Below the pieces are notes generated by a model that had not been told where the DNA came from, ran no database searches, and was given only the letters and a program-made list of their open reading frames with translations. Of a DNA stretch of 64,000 nt, positions 1 through 7,254 are shown in pieces (position 1 is the stretch's first letter; each line of letters begins with the position of its first letter). The DNA comes from Tumebacillus permanentifrigoris. GTDB lineage: Bacteria > Bacillota > Bacilli > Tumebacillales > Tumebacillaceae. The stretch covers positions 83,604 to 147,603 of the forward strand of contig NZ_QGGL01000013.1 in NCBI RefSeq assembly GCF_003148565.1, written 5' to 3'. The translations under genes and the position numbers were made by a program.

Positions 1-1
1 G

Positions 2-361
2 TTCTGGCGCAACTGGCATGCGTCGCTCGGGGATTGGTTCCGCGATCATGTTTTTCTCGTGTTGTCGCGGCGGAACATGTCGCGCATGGTTGCGGGCGGG
101 GTGTCCTTGCTCATCATGATCGGGGTCGGGTTGTGGCATGGCTTTGATTGGCTGTTCCTCGGCTGGGGCCTCTACCACGGGGTGTTGCTCCTGTTGGAAA
201 ACCTGCTAAACCTGACCACGGTGAACAAGCGCAAGGCGCATCCAGCGTACTACTGGTCGCGGGCGCTGGTGACGAATGCGGGTGTGGCGTTTGGCACGAT
301 CTATTTTAGCAAGGACTTGGCGACGGCTGGACGGATTCTACACGGCTTCACGCACTGGTAG
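2..361 (+). CDS. MBOAT-family O-acyltransferase, C-terminal part (cut by window edge)
   Basis: The reading frame enters from the left edge, so only the last 119 residues are visible. They begin FWRNWHASLGDWFRDHVF, the conserved motif of the DltB/AlgI branch of membrane-bound O-acyltransferases. Next comes the GLWHGFDW segment, whose histidine is the expected catalytic residue of the family, then LYHG and hydrophobic helices. These enzymes move acyl groups across the membrane onto cell-wall polymers or exopolysaccharides. The gene ends 10 bases before an exported FG-GAP protein, which suggests co-transcription and an extracellular acylated polymer. D-alanylation by a true DltB is less likely, because no dltC or dltD follows. 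The exact substrate is unknown. Confidence 0.85.
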   Translation, partial: FWRNWHASLGDWFRDHVFLVLSRRNMSRMVAGGVSLLIMIGVGLWHGFDWLFLGWGLYHGVLLLLENLLNLTTVNKRKAHPAYYWSRALVTNAGVAFGTIYFSKDLATAGRILHGFTHW

Positions 362-371
362 GAGGTGCCGC

Positions 372-3300
372 ATGAAAAGGAAATTTTTGATCCTGACGCT
401 GATCCTCACCCTCGTTGGCAGCGTGACCGTGTATTCGACCGTCCATAGCGAAGTGGCGCAGTTGCAGGCGATGGTGCTGTATGAGCAAGGGACGACGGGG
501 TATCTCGATGCGTATCAGGATTTGAAGCAGTCGCTGGTGGCGAACTTGCAGACGGAGAGCGTCACGATGCAAGAGGTGGCGCGCAAAGACCTCTCCCACT
601 ACCGCGTGATCTACGTCGATCCGTCGATTCTGCAAGACAGCAAGCGCGGTGCTGTGGTGAACCAGCTCACGGAGTATGTGCGCGCTGGCGGCTGTCTGTT
701 CATCGAGGATGGAGTGCGCGAGGCGTTCCCTGCGGAGTTGCTAGGGGCGCGGGAGTTTCGCGAGGTGCAGAGTCTGCCGCTGGAGCTGGAGTTCCCTGTC
801 GTGCGGCAGAACCTGCGCGGGATGCAAGCGGTCGTGCAGGACTTCCACGAACAGTGGAAGGGCTTTCGGGATGTCGTGCAAGGGAAACCAACTGCACAGC
901 AATCAAAGGTTGAGAGCGATGCCTTCCGAACGAGTTCAGCGAACGGCGGCGCAGGCAGTACCTCGAAAGCCGTGGCTGCGGCGGGTTACGGTTTCGGTAT
1001 GGTTCCATCCACGGCAGAACCGCTCGTGAATTCGCAAGGTCTCGCGCTGTTCACCGTCAACCGCGTCGGCGCGGGCTCGGTGTTTTTTGCCAATGCGCTG
1101 TTGCCGAACCATCGCTATGGGGCGGGGTTTGATCTACAGGGCAAGCCGTACTTCAACTTCACGGTGGCGACGGCGAACTTTCTCCTGCGCAACGAGTTCG
1201 CCGCCTATGCTGCGAAGGAGCAGGATGGATTGGTCGTGAAAAAAGTCCTCGGCACCTACGGTCGTCCGGCCGTGGCCTTCCAAAACCACTTCGAAGTCGC
1301 CTCTGCTGTTCGCGATGGTGCGATGGAAAAGTATCTGGAACTGGTGAAAAAGTACGAGGAGATCCCGTCCTATTCACTCGCCCGCTCGCTCTACGAATGG
1401 GCGCACTGGACGGAGAGCGTGATCTACCATCTCAACACCGGCACCGGCAGTGCCCCGAAGTACATCGGAGAGGAAGCAGACTCGCAGTACGCCTCCGGGC
1501 GGCATCCGCTGGTGGAGAGCAAGTATCTGACCTTGAATCCACTCCCCGAGCAACGCTACCTCGCGGAGGCTGTCGATCTCCCGAACCGCGCCTATCCAAG
1601 CGTGGCGGACGTCAACGGAGACCAAGTCCCGGACTTGGTCGCAGGGAGTGCGGACGGGGCGGTGTATGTTTTCCAAGGGCGGAGTGCGCAGGTGCCGTGG
1701 CAACTCATGAAGTCGGTCAAGCTGCAAACCACCGCTGGGCGAGACATCTCCGCAGGTCGCGATGCCGCACCTGTCCTCTGCGATCTGAACAAGGACGGGC
1801 AGGTCGACCTCATCGTCGGCAACGCGGAGGGGGAAGTCGTCGCCTACTTGAATGCGGGGAATATGAAGTTCTCCAGCCCGCGCGTCCTGATCCCGCAATC
1901 GGCAGGCTTGCGCGAGGCCGCTCCTGATATCGGAGACGTCGATCACGACGGGGCTGCCGATCTCGTCGTAGGCGATGCGGAGGGGCGGGTGCTGTTGTTC
2001 AAAGCGATTGCCGATACCGGAAGTGAAGGCGCTATTTCGAGGCCAACGGGTGCAAGTGCGAAGGGCCAAGCAAACGCTGTCGGGGCCGCATCGCAACCTG
2101 ACGCTCGCGTCTGGGTGCGTTTTTCCAAAGGGATTCCGATCGCGGGGGATGTCGGGAAGTTCGCCGCCCCACGGCTTGTGGACTTCGATGGAGACGGGCA
2201 ACTCGATCTGGTCGTCGGCAACGACTATGGCTACCTCCAAAAGTTTCGCCACACCAGCACAGGCTGGGTGGACGCGGGATATGTGGAGGGCGAGACGTAC
2301 AATCCGTTTGGCAACAAGCGGCTCTGGAGCGGACACAACGCCGTGCCCTGCTACGCTGATCTCAACGGAGACGGCAAGCCCGACCTGATCGTCGGGCAAG
2401 TCGAACACGGCATGGCGACTCCGATCGACTCGCCAGCCTTTCCGTACCGAAACGAACTCAAGCGCTCGCTCACGGCGATGCAAGAGGCGGGGATCGAGAT
2501 CCAACCGCATCTTTTTTTCCACAACTTCAAGAGTGCGGAGCAGGAGCGGACGGAGATCGACTTGCACCGCAGGGCATTTGCCATGTACAGTCTGCCGTGG
2601 GATCATGTCGGCGCCAATCAGCACACGTGGCGGATCAACCAACTCGATCCGGCGCAGACGTTGTTCAGTCAGCAAGCGGGTGGGATCGCATGGAATTCGG
2701 GCTTTAAACCTGCGAACCATCCAGTGACGCCAAGCGAGGGGCGCGAGTATGCGTGGAGCGTGCCGTTTTTTCTCGCCCAAGGGGAGCAGACGCAACCGAT
2801 GCTGCTGTTCAACCCGGCACCTAATCCGACCGCACATGCGGCGGTGTACCCGTCGATTGCGCGACATGACCTGCCTGTGAGCGTGTTCCAGCACGTCGAG
2901 TACCCGGTGTTGCAGGAAGCGGGGCGCAAGGAATTGGAGCAGACGGCACAGTTTGTGGACAAGTTCCGCACCGACAACGATTACAATTTCATGACGGAGG
3001 AGCAGATGTTCCGCACCTTCCGCACGGTGTTGGGGTCGCGGGTGGAGCTCGTGCCAGCGTCGAGCGGCACGCAGTTCAACCTGCGCGTCACCCCGCCCGC
3101 CGATGCCAAGTGGCTCGGTGACTACTTGAAAGTGCTGGGCGTGAAAGTCGAGCTCGGTGAAAAGTTCGCCGGGCAACAAGTCCAGACGGATGCCGACCTC
3201 TACATGCGCAAGGGCAACGATCTCTACATGGGCGTCTGGCAGAAGGCCACGTTCACCATCGTGCCCACGGCCGCCGCAGAAACGCCACACCTCACCCGCG

Positions 3301-3500
3301 CCAATGTGCCGATCGAGGTGCAGACGGAGGGAAACCGCATCACCCTCGACGTGCTGGGCAAGGCTCTCCAACAGATGAAGTTCTACGCCCCCAATGGCTT
3401 GCAGGTCGACAGTGCAGGATGGGCCGTAAAACAAGCGGGCGAGCAGTACGTGCTGACCCGGTACGGCGATGTGACCCAACTGCGCGTGCAGTACAAGTAA
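372..3500 (+). CDS. Large exported protein with five FG-GAP/VCBS-type repeats, possible polysaccharide-modifying enzyme
   Basis: This 1042-residue protein has an N-terminal signal or anchor (MKRKFLILTLILTLVGS). Residues about 30-150 resemble a Rossmann-like or glutaminase-like fold (VIYVDPSIL, AGGCLFIEDG). Five Ca-binding FG-GAP-like motifs lie at about 410, 470, 521, 604 and 662 (DVNGDQVPDLVAG, DLNKDGQVDLIVG, DVDHDGAADLVVG, DFDGDGQLDLVVG, DLNGDGKPDLIVG). A C-terminal part with HLFFHN, GANQHTWR and HVEYP could be a divergent deacetylase-like barrel; that is a guess. The start at 372 is chosen over an upstream in-frame ATG because GGAGG sits 8 bases before it and a signal peptide follows directly. 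It follows the MBOAT gene by 10 bases, so a role in exopolysaccharide modification is likely but unproven. Confidence 0.75.
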   Translation: MKRKFLILTLILTLVGSVTVYSTVHSEVAQLQAMVLYEQGTTGYLDAYQDLKQSLVANLQTESVTMQEVARKDLSHYRVIYVDPSILQDSKRGAVVNQLTEYVRAGGCLFIEDGVREAFPAELLGAREFREVQSLPLELEFPVVRQNLRGMQAVVQDFHEQWKGFRDVVQGKPTAQQSKVESDAFRTSSANGGAGSTSKAVAAAGYGFGMVPSTAEPLVNSQGLALFTVNRVGAGSVFFANALLPNHRYGAGFDLQGKPYFNFTVATANFLLRNEFAAYAAKEQDGLVVKKVLGTYGRPAVAFQNHFEVASAVRDGAMEKYLELVKKYEEIPSYSLARSLYEWAHWTESVIYHLNTGTGSAPKYIGEEADSQYASGRHPLVESKYLTLNPLPEQRYLAEAVDLPNRAYPSVADVNGDQVPDLVAGSADGAVYVFQGRSAQVPWQLMKSVKLQTTAGRDISAGRDAAPVLCDLNKDGQVDLIVGNAEGEVVAYLNAGNMKFSSPRVLIPQSAGLREAAPDIGDVDHDGAADLVVGDAEGRVLLFKAIADTGSEGAISRPTGASAKGQANAVGAASQPDARVWVRFSKGIPIAGDVGKFAAPRLVDFDGDGQLDLVVGNDYGYLQKFRHTSTGWVDAGYVEGETYNPFGNKRLWSGHNAVPCYADLNGDGKPDLIVGQVEHGMATPIDSPAFPYRNELKRSLTAMQEAGIEIQPHLFFHNFKSAEQERTEIDLHRRAFAMYSLPWDHVGANQHTWRINQLDPAQTLFSQQAGGIAWNSGFKPANHPVTPSEGREYAWSVPFFLAQGEQTQPMLLFNPAPNPTAHAAVYPSIARHDLPVSVFQHVEYPVLQEAGRKELEQTAQFVDKFRTDNDYNFMTEEQMFRTFRTVLGSRVELVPASSGTQFNLRVTPPADAKWLGDYLKVLGVKVELGEKFAGQQVQTDADLYMRKGNDLYMGVWQKATFTIVPTAAAETPHLTRANVPIEVQTEGNRITLDVLGKALQQMKFYAPNGLQVDSAGWAVKQAGEQYVLTRYGDVTQLRVQYK

Positions 3501-3513
3501 ACAGCAGGTACGC

Positions 3514-3550
3514 AAAAAAGGGATGTGTCCACGTGGACACATCCCTTTTT
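3514..3550. terminator. Bidirectional intrinsic terminator
   Basis: A perfect palindrome (AAAGGGATGTGTCC, ACGT centre, mirror arm) is flanked by A-run and T-run. It serves the + strand FG-GAP gene and the convergent mini-SLH gene. Confidence 0.9.
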
Positions 3551-3562
3551 CACAAGCGCGAA

Positions 3563-3820
3563 CTACGGAGTTACGACGAGCTGATACTCGTGCGTGACAC
3601 CCTGCATCGAGGTAACGCGCAGGATCATCTCGGAGGTCAGGTCGGCATCGCCGGTCATCAGACCCAAGCGTTGCGCTTCTTGGATGGAAAGAGAAGCCCA
3701 TGCGTCCGCTTGGTTGAGATCGCCGTAGGGAGCGGGTGTATTGGCAGAAGCCGTAATCGGCGCGAGTGATGTGGTTAAAACCAAGGATGCCAGCAGCCAT
3801 TTGGGGGTATTTGAACGCAA
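3563..3820 (-). CDS. Small secreted protein, miniature of the 1413-residue SLH protein
   Basis: The TTG start at 3820 is chosen because GGAGG lies 8 bases upstream and a clear signal peptide follows (RSNTPKWLLASLVLTTSL, then ITASA cleavage-like site); the longer ATG frame lacks both. The 85-residue product has one partial SLH motif (PYGDLNQADAWASLSIQEA, then RLGLMTGD) and ends LTSEMILRVTSMQGVTHEYQ. Both ends match the two ends of the protein at 7255-11496 (PYRDLGQADTWALDSIYQA, LMSGDGD; and LTSQMVVRVTSMKGVVREYA), with about 1300 residues missing between. It therefore looks like an internally deleted duplicate. Whether it is functional is unknown: the ORF is intact and has a good ribosome site. 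Confidence 0.7.
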   Translation of the reverse strand: MRSNTPKWLLASLVLTTSLAPITASANTPAPYGDLNQADAWASLSIQEAQRLGLMTGDADLTSEMILRVTSMQGVTHEYQLVVTP

Positions 3821-4072
3821 AATTAATTCCTCCAGTTTACTCAAATAAAAGTAGATGATTACTGGATCATAACACAACTTCAATTCCAGATATATACATA
3901 TAACCCAGAATGTTTAGGAGTTTTGGAACGGGAGTCTCAGGTAGACTGAGTATATGGGCAAGTTGAAGGCACACAAGATTCGTCATGATCTTGAAAATGA
4001 TCACAGTTTAAAGCGAACCGAGTGCCACGATCACTGTGGATTTCTAGGAATTGAAACGGTCGTGTTAAGCAG
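3821..4072. other. Intergenic stretch with no gene seen
   Basis: This stretch lies between the mini-SLH gene and the antisense RNA promoter. It is AT-richer than its neighbours. No ORF with a ribosome site and no clear hairpin was found; it should hold the promoter of the mini-SLH gene. Confidence 0.5.
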
Positions 4073-4102
4073 TTGAGAATCTGTCACAGCTTGTGGTAGA
4101 AT
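4073..4102 (+). promoter_or_regulatory. Promoter of candidate antitoxin RNA
   Basis: TTGAGA at 4073-4078 and TAGAAT at 4097-4102 are separated by 18 bases, a good sigma-A promoter. Transcription would start near 4109 and run through the 3' part of the toxin gene on the opposite strand. Confidence 0.7.
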
Positions 4103-4108
4103 AAATTC

Positions 4109-4262
4109 ACAAGCAGTGCCGTAAACTAAAAAATGACCGCAGGTGCTAGATACACCCACGGTCGTTTGCAAAACTGATACCCGTCAAGGGTGTCGGCTCG
4201 AAAGTTTAGAAATAGACCTCTTCCAAGCCGGGGAAGCTCAAGGGAGGTCTATTTCTTTTTGG
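4109..4262 (+). ncRNA. Candidate antisense antitoxin RNA (RatA/SR4-like)
   Basis: The predicted transcript runs from the 4073-4102 promoter to a hairpin whose arms are AAATAGACCTC (4210-4220) and GAGGTCTATTT (about 4244-4254), followed by CTTTTT. It has no coding capacity with a ribosome site. It overlaps the predicted 3' end of the toxin mRNA by about 130 bases, the arrangement known for txpA/RatA and bsrG/SR4 of Bacillus subtilis. Both RNAs are predicted from sequence only. Confidence 0.65.
4128..4163 (-). terminator. Terminator of toxin mRNA
   Basis: Read on the minus strand, GACCGTGGGTG pairs with CACCTGCGGTC and is followed by ATTTTTT. This places the toxin mRNA 3' end near 4128, giving a long 3' overlap with the antisense RNA. 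Confidence 0.75.
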
Positions 4263-4365
4263 TTAGGTTGAGTATGCCGAGAATAATCGTCAAAATTCCG
4301 AAAATGATCGCAGCTACTAGCGTACCGAATGCAATCACGACTGTCAGAATTTGAAATTCCGTCAT
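4249..4365 (-). CDS. Putative type I toxin, holin-like small membrane peptide (Hol_Tox/BsrG-like)
   Basis: This 38-residue ORF is too short for usual gene calls. It starts MTEFQILTVVIAFGTLVAA, continues as one hydrophobic helix and ends NLTKKK. The layout matches the putative holin-like toxin family and BsrG (38 residues): a short polar start, F/Y and FG-L in the first half, a single membrane helix and a lysine tail. A strong ribosome site (GGGGGTGAG, 6 bases before ATG) and an upstream TAGAAT box (4438-4443) support expression. Such peptides insert into the membrane and arrest growth when not silenced by their antisense RNA. No prophage genes are near, so this would be a chromosomal copy. 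Confidence 0.75.
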   Translation of the reverse strand: MTEFQILTVVIAFGTLVAAIIFGILTIILGILNLTKKK

Positions 4366-4437
4366 ACCGATCTCACCCCCTTTCATGAGGGGATGAGCCG
4401 ACCGCCCTTGAGGAGCCTATTCAGTTGTGCTGGTAGT

Positions 4438-4443
4438 ATTCTA
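4438..4443 (-). promoter_or_regulatory. -10 box of toxin gene promoter
   Basis: On the minus strand TATGGTAGAAT gives a TAGAAT -10 box about 75 bases before the toxin start; the -35 region is weak. The intervening leader is long, as in known type I toxin mRNAs. Confidence 0.5.
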
Positions 4444-4524
4444 CCATAGGAGAATATAAAGAGGAACACTCGTTCCTTAGATGGCGATAAAAACTTTAGT
4501 TTTGCATGTAAGGTAGTATTTGAA

Positions 4525-4566
4525 AAGACCTCACCACCAGACCCTGCTGGCGGAGGTCTTTTTTTC
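4525..4566 (+). terminator. Terminator-like hairpin with no obvious upstream gene
   Basis: AAGACCTC (4525-4532) pairs with GAGGTCTT (4553-4560), followed by a T-run. No + strand gene ends here, so it may close a small RNA or block read-through. Its loop shares CCTGCTGGCGGAG, in inverted orientation, with the terminator near 40660. Confidence 0.6.
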
Positions 4567-4636
4567 TACGTAAAAAGGGTTTTGATGCCTCCGCATCGAA
4601 CGTATGTTTGTATAAATCGAAACGGAGGCGTTACCC

Positions 4637-5266
4637 ATGATGGGGCGTACACATATGATGTTGGGAGCTCTAACAGGTGCTTTATTGGAAAGTCAGGCGC
4701 CAGGCCTTGGCGTTTTGGAAGGAATCCTGATTGGGGCGATTGGCGGTTTGGTACCAGACTTGGATCATCCGAACTCGAAAGCGACCCGCAGCATCGCGCC
4801 GATTGCCCTCGGGGGTTCGAGGCGTAATTCGATGGTCTTGATGTCGCTTGGCGTGATGGCTCTGGCTTGGCAAGGGCATCTCCCCTATGACGGTGTGATG
4901 GCGATCGCGTGCTGGCTCTTGGTGGCGGCGCTCTCGAAGCACAGAGGGATTACGCACAGTCTGATCGGGCTCCTGTCCGCAACCTATGCGGTGCACACCT
5001 GGCTGGGTGCGTCGTGGATCATCTTTGCGGTCGGGTACGCCTCACATCTGTTTGCAGACATGCTGACAGATCGCGGTGTCCCGCTCCTCTGGCCCTTGCA
5101 ACTCGACTTCAGTATCCCGACTGGTTTCAGTACGGGTCGCTTTTGGAGCACCTTCGTGGAGAAGTGGATTCAAATGGGGTGTATCCTGTACATAGGCTGG
5201 ATCTTGGTACCCCATCTCGAACAACTGCTTCGTCTAGCCGAAGCGCAACTTTTGACTACCTTCTGA
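4637..5266 (+). CDS. DUF457 (YdjM-like) membrane-bound metal-dependent hydrolase
   Basis: This 209-residue integral membrane protein has the DUF457/YdjM hallmarks: GRTHMMLG at the N-terminus, PDLDHPNSK near residue 40, KHRGITHSL near 100 and HLFADMLTDRGVPLLWPL near 140. The histidines and aspartates of these motifs are the presumed metal ligands. The family is widespread in bacteria and its substrate is not established; the E. coli member is LexA-regulated, but no LexA box was recognised here. Start 4637 follows GGAGGCG by 6 bases; a second ATG follows at once. The gene is single and has its own terminator. Confidence 0.88.
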   Translation: MMGRTHMMLGALTGALLESQAPGLGVLEGILIGAIGGLVPDLDHPNSKATRSIAPIALGGSRRNSMVLMSLGVMALAWQGHLPYDGVMAIACWLLVAALSKHRGITHSLIGLLSATYAVHTWLGASWIIFAVGYASHLFADMLTDRGVPLLWPLQLDFSIPTGFSTGRFWSTFVEKWIQMGCILYIGWILVPHLEQLLRLAEAQLLTTF

Positions 5267-5302
5267 TCGAGTGCGATGGGGAGAAGCCTTGCTCTAGAAA
5301 CA

Positions 5303-5337
5303 GAAACCTGGGGCATCGGCCCCATAGGTTTCTTTTT
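5303..5337 (+). terminator. Intrinsic terminator
   Basis: GAAACCTGGGGC pairs with GCCCCATAGGTTTC around ATCG, followed by TTTTT. It closes the DUF457 gene. Confidence 0.85.
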
Positions 5338-5452
5338 GCATACAGGAATATCGGCAGCGCTCACGGGTTCATTGCAAATTCTTGGTCTTGTTTGCCTACC
5401 CCGCAGAATATCACCATAGGAGTGGCACATAAAGGAAAGGAGCCAACCTCAC

Positions 5453-7207
5453 ATGAGTCATCCTCTACAGGGTCAAGTCAACGGACGCTACATGGCCGGG
5501 TTGGACGGACTGCGAGCCCTCGCTGTGTTGGCCGTCCTCGCGTACCACCTCAACCCGGAATGGGCCCCCGGCGGGCTGCTCGGGGTCGGAGTTTTCTTGG
5601 TGCTTTCTGGGTATCTCATCACCGATATCCTCGCTGCTCAGTGGAACCGGTTGGGGCGGCTGGATTTGCAGGACTTCTGGATGCGGCGGGTCAGGCGACT
5701 GCTGCCTGCGATGCTTTTTGTATTGGTCGTGGTCTTCGTGTGGGTCGCGATCTTCCGAAGCTCTCAACTCCCCTCGATGTGGGGGGATGGGCTGGCGTCG
5801 GTCTTGTACATCAACAACTGGTGGTTGATTTTTCATGACGTCTCTTATTTTGAAAAGTTTGGGCCGAGTTCCCCGTTGGGTCATCTCTGGTCGTTGGCGG
5901 TGGAGGAGCAGTTCTATCTCGTCTGGCCGTTTCTGTTGCTCGTAGGACTTCGATTTGTACGAAAAAAAGGCTGGTTGCTGGCGCTCCTGCTCACCGGGGC
6001 GGCGGCATCCGCTCTGGCGATGGCGTTGCTGTACCAGCCGGGCACCGACCCGAGCCGGGTGTATTATGGGACTGACACGAGGGCATTTGCTCTGCTGATC
6101 GGGGCCGCGCTGGCCTTGGTCTGGCCGAGTGGAGAGCTCAAAGCCACCGTCTCGCCACAGGTGCGACTCACGCTCGACCTCGCGGGAGGGACGGGTCTGC
6201 TCGTCCTCTTGGCCATGATGCTGTGGAGCAACCAGTACCAAGAATCTCTGTACAGAGGTGGCTTGGTGCTGGTGTCTGTCGCCTCTGCCGCGACGGTGGC
6301 GATGCTCGCCCACCCGGCGAGCCGACTTGCGAAGGGGCTGAGTTGGGAACCCTTGCGCTGGCTAGGCGTGCGATCTTATGGCATCTACCTCTGGCACTAC
6401 CCGGTCGTCGTGCTGTCGAGCCCGACGGTGGATACCGGAGGGTTTGACTTTTTCCGTGCTGCCTTGCAGGTGGTCGCGAGCATCGGACTGGCTGCGCTCT
6501 CGTGGGCGTTGATTGAAAAGCCGATCCGCTATCGGGAACCTGCCAAGGTGGTCTCGTATCGAATTCTGACGGCGTTTGCAGTCGTGGCACTCAGCATCGC
6601 CAGTCTCGCGGTCGCCTTGCCAACACCTCAGCCCAAGCCAGCCACAGACGCGGTAGCTGTCGTCGCCAGCGTGACTCCACCAGAGCCGATTAGTGAGCCC
6701 GCGTCACCTCCACCGAAACATTTGATGCCACCCTCGGGTGAGGGGGTGCTCGCACTAGGCGACTCGGTGATGCTCGACGCGGAACCTTTTTTACAAGAGC
6801 TGCTCCCTGGAATTGTGATCGACGCTCAGATCGGGCGGCAGTTGTACGAGATGCCAGCCGTGGTGGAACGCATCAAGTCGGAGGGCAAGCTCGGCAGTCG
6901 TGTGATCATCCAGACTGGTACGAACGGGCCTTTTTCCAAGGAACAGTTGCAGTCGTTGCTTGACTCGCTAGGACCTTTGCAACAAGTGATCCTCGTGAAC
7001 ACCCGCGTCCCGCGTCCGTGGGAGAGCGTCGTGAACACAACTTTGAAAGAGGTGGCGGTGGCCAATCCACATACGACATTCGTTGACTGGCATCATGACA
7101 GCGAGGGCAAGGACGCCTACTTTTACCCGGACGGCGTTCACCTCAATCCTGAGGGGGCTACGTATTATGCCAAGCTCTTGGCGAATGCGGTCGAGGTGGC
7201 AGATTGA
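5453..7207 (+). CDS. OatA-like membrane acyltransferase with extracellular SGNH domain
   Basis: This 584-residue protein combines an acyltransferase-3 membrane domain (about 10-360; GLDGLRALAVLAVLAYHL, FLVLSGYLITDIL, HLWSLAVEEQFYLVWP) with a Pro-rich linker and a C-terminal SGNH hydrolase domain from about 425. The SGNH part shows the nucleophile motif LALGDSVML and the Asp-His pair in YPDGVHLNPEG. Proteins of this layout carry acetyl groups across the membrane and place them on peptidoglycan (OatA) or teichoic-acid-type polymers, which often gives lysozyme resistance. It stands alone with terminators on both sides. Peptidoglycan O-acetylation is the likeliest role. Confidence 0.9.
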   Translation: MSHPLQGQVNGRYMAGLDGLRALAVLAVLAYHLNPEWAPGGLLGVGVFLVLSGYLITDILAAQWNRLGRLDLQDFWMRRVRRLLPAMLFVLVVVFVWVAIFRSSQLPSMWGDGLASVLYINNWWLIFHDVSYFEKFGPSSPLGHLWSLAVEEQFYLVWPFLLLVGLRFVRKKGWLLALLLTGAAASALAMALLYQPGTDPSRVYYGTDTRAFALLIGAALALVWPSGELKATVSPQVRLTLDLAGGTGLLVLLAMMLWSNQYQESLYRGGLVLVSVASAATVAMLAHPASRLAKGLSWEPLRWLGVRSYGIYLWHYPVVVLSSPTVDTGGFDFFRAALQVVASIGLAALSWALIEKPIRYREPAKVVSYRILTAFAVVALSIASLAVALPTPQPKPATDAVAVVASVTPPEPISEPASPPPKHLMPPSGEGVLALGDSVMLDAEPFLQELLPGIVIDAQIGRQLYEMPAVVERIKSEGKLGSRVIIQTGTNGPFSKEQLQSLLDSLGPLQQVILVNTRVPRPWESVVNTTLKEVAVANPHTTFVDWHHDSEGKDAYFYPDGVHLNPEGATYYAKLLANAVEVAD

Positions 7208-7215
7208 TGGATATA

Positions 7216-7250
7216 AAAAAGAGAAGAGGCCAAGAGGCCTCTTCTCTTTC
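7216..7250. terminator. Bidirectional intrinsic terminator
   Basis: AAAGAGAAGAGGCC pairs with GGCCTCTTCTCTTT, with A- and T-runs outside. It lies between the convergent OatA-like and SLH-protein genes. Confidence 0.85.
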
Positions 7251-7254
7251 TCAG

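Noticed and set aside
1374..3800. 808-residue minus-strand ORF opposite the FG-GAP gene
   Set aside because: It is Arg/His/Leu-rich, has no ribosome site or domain, and mirrors a well-supported + strand gene; GC-rich codon bias opens this frame.
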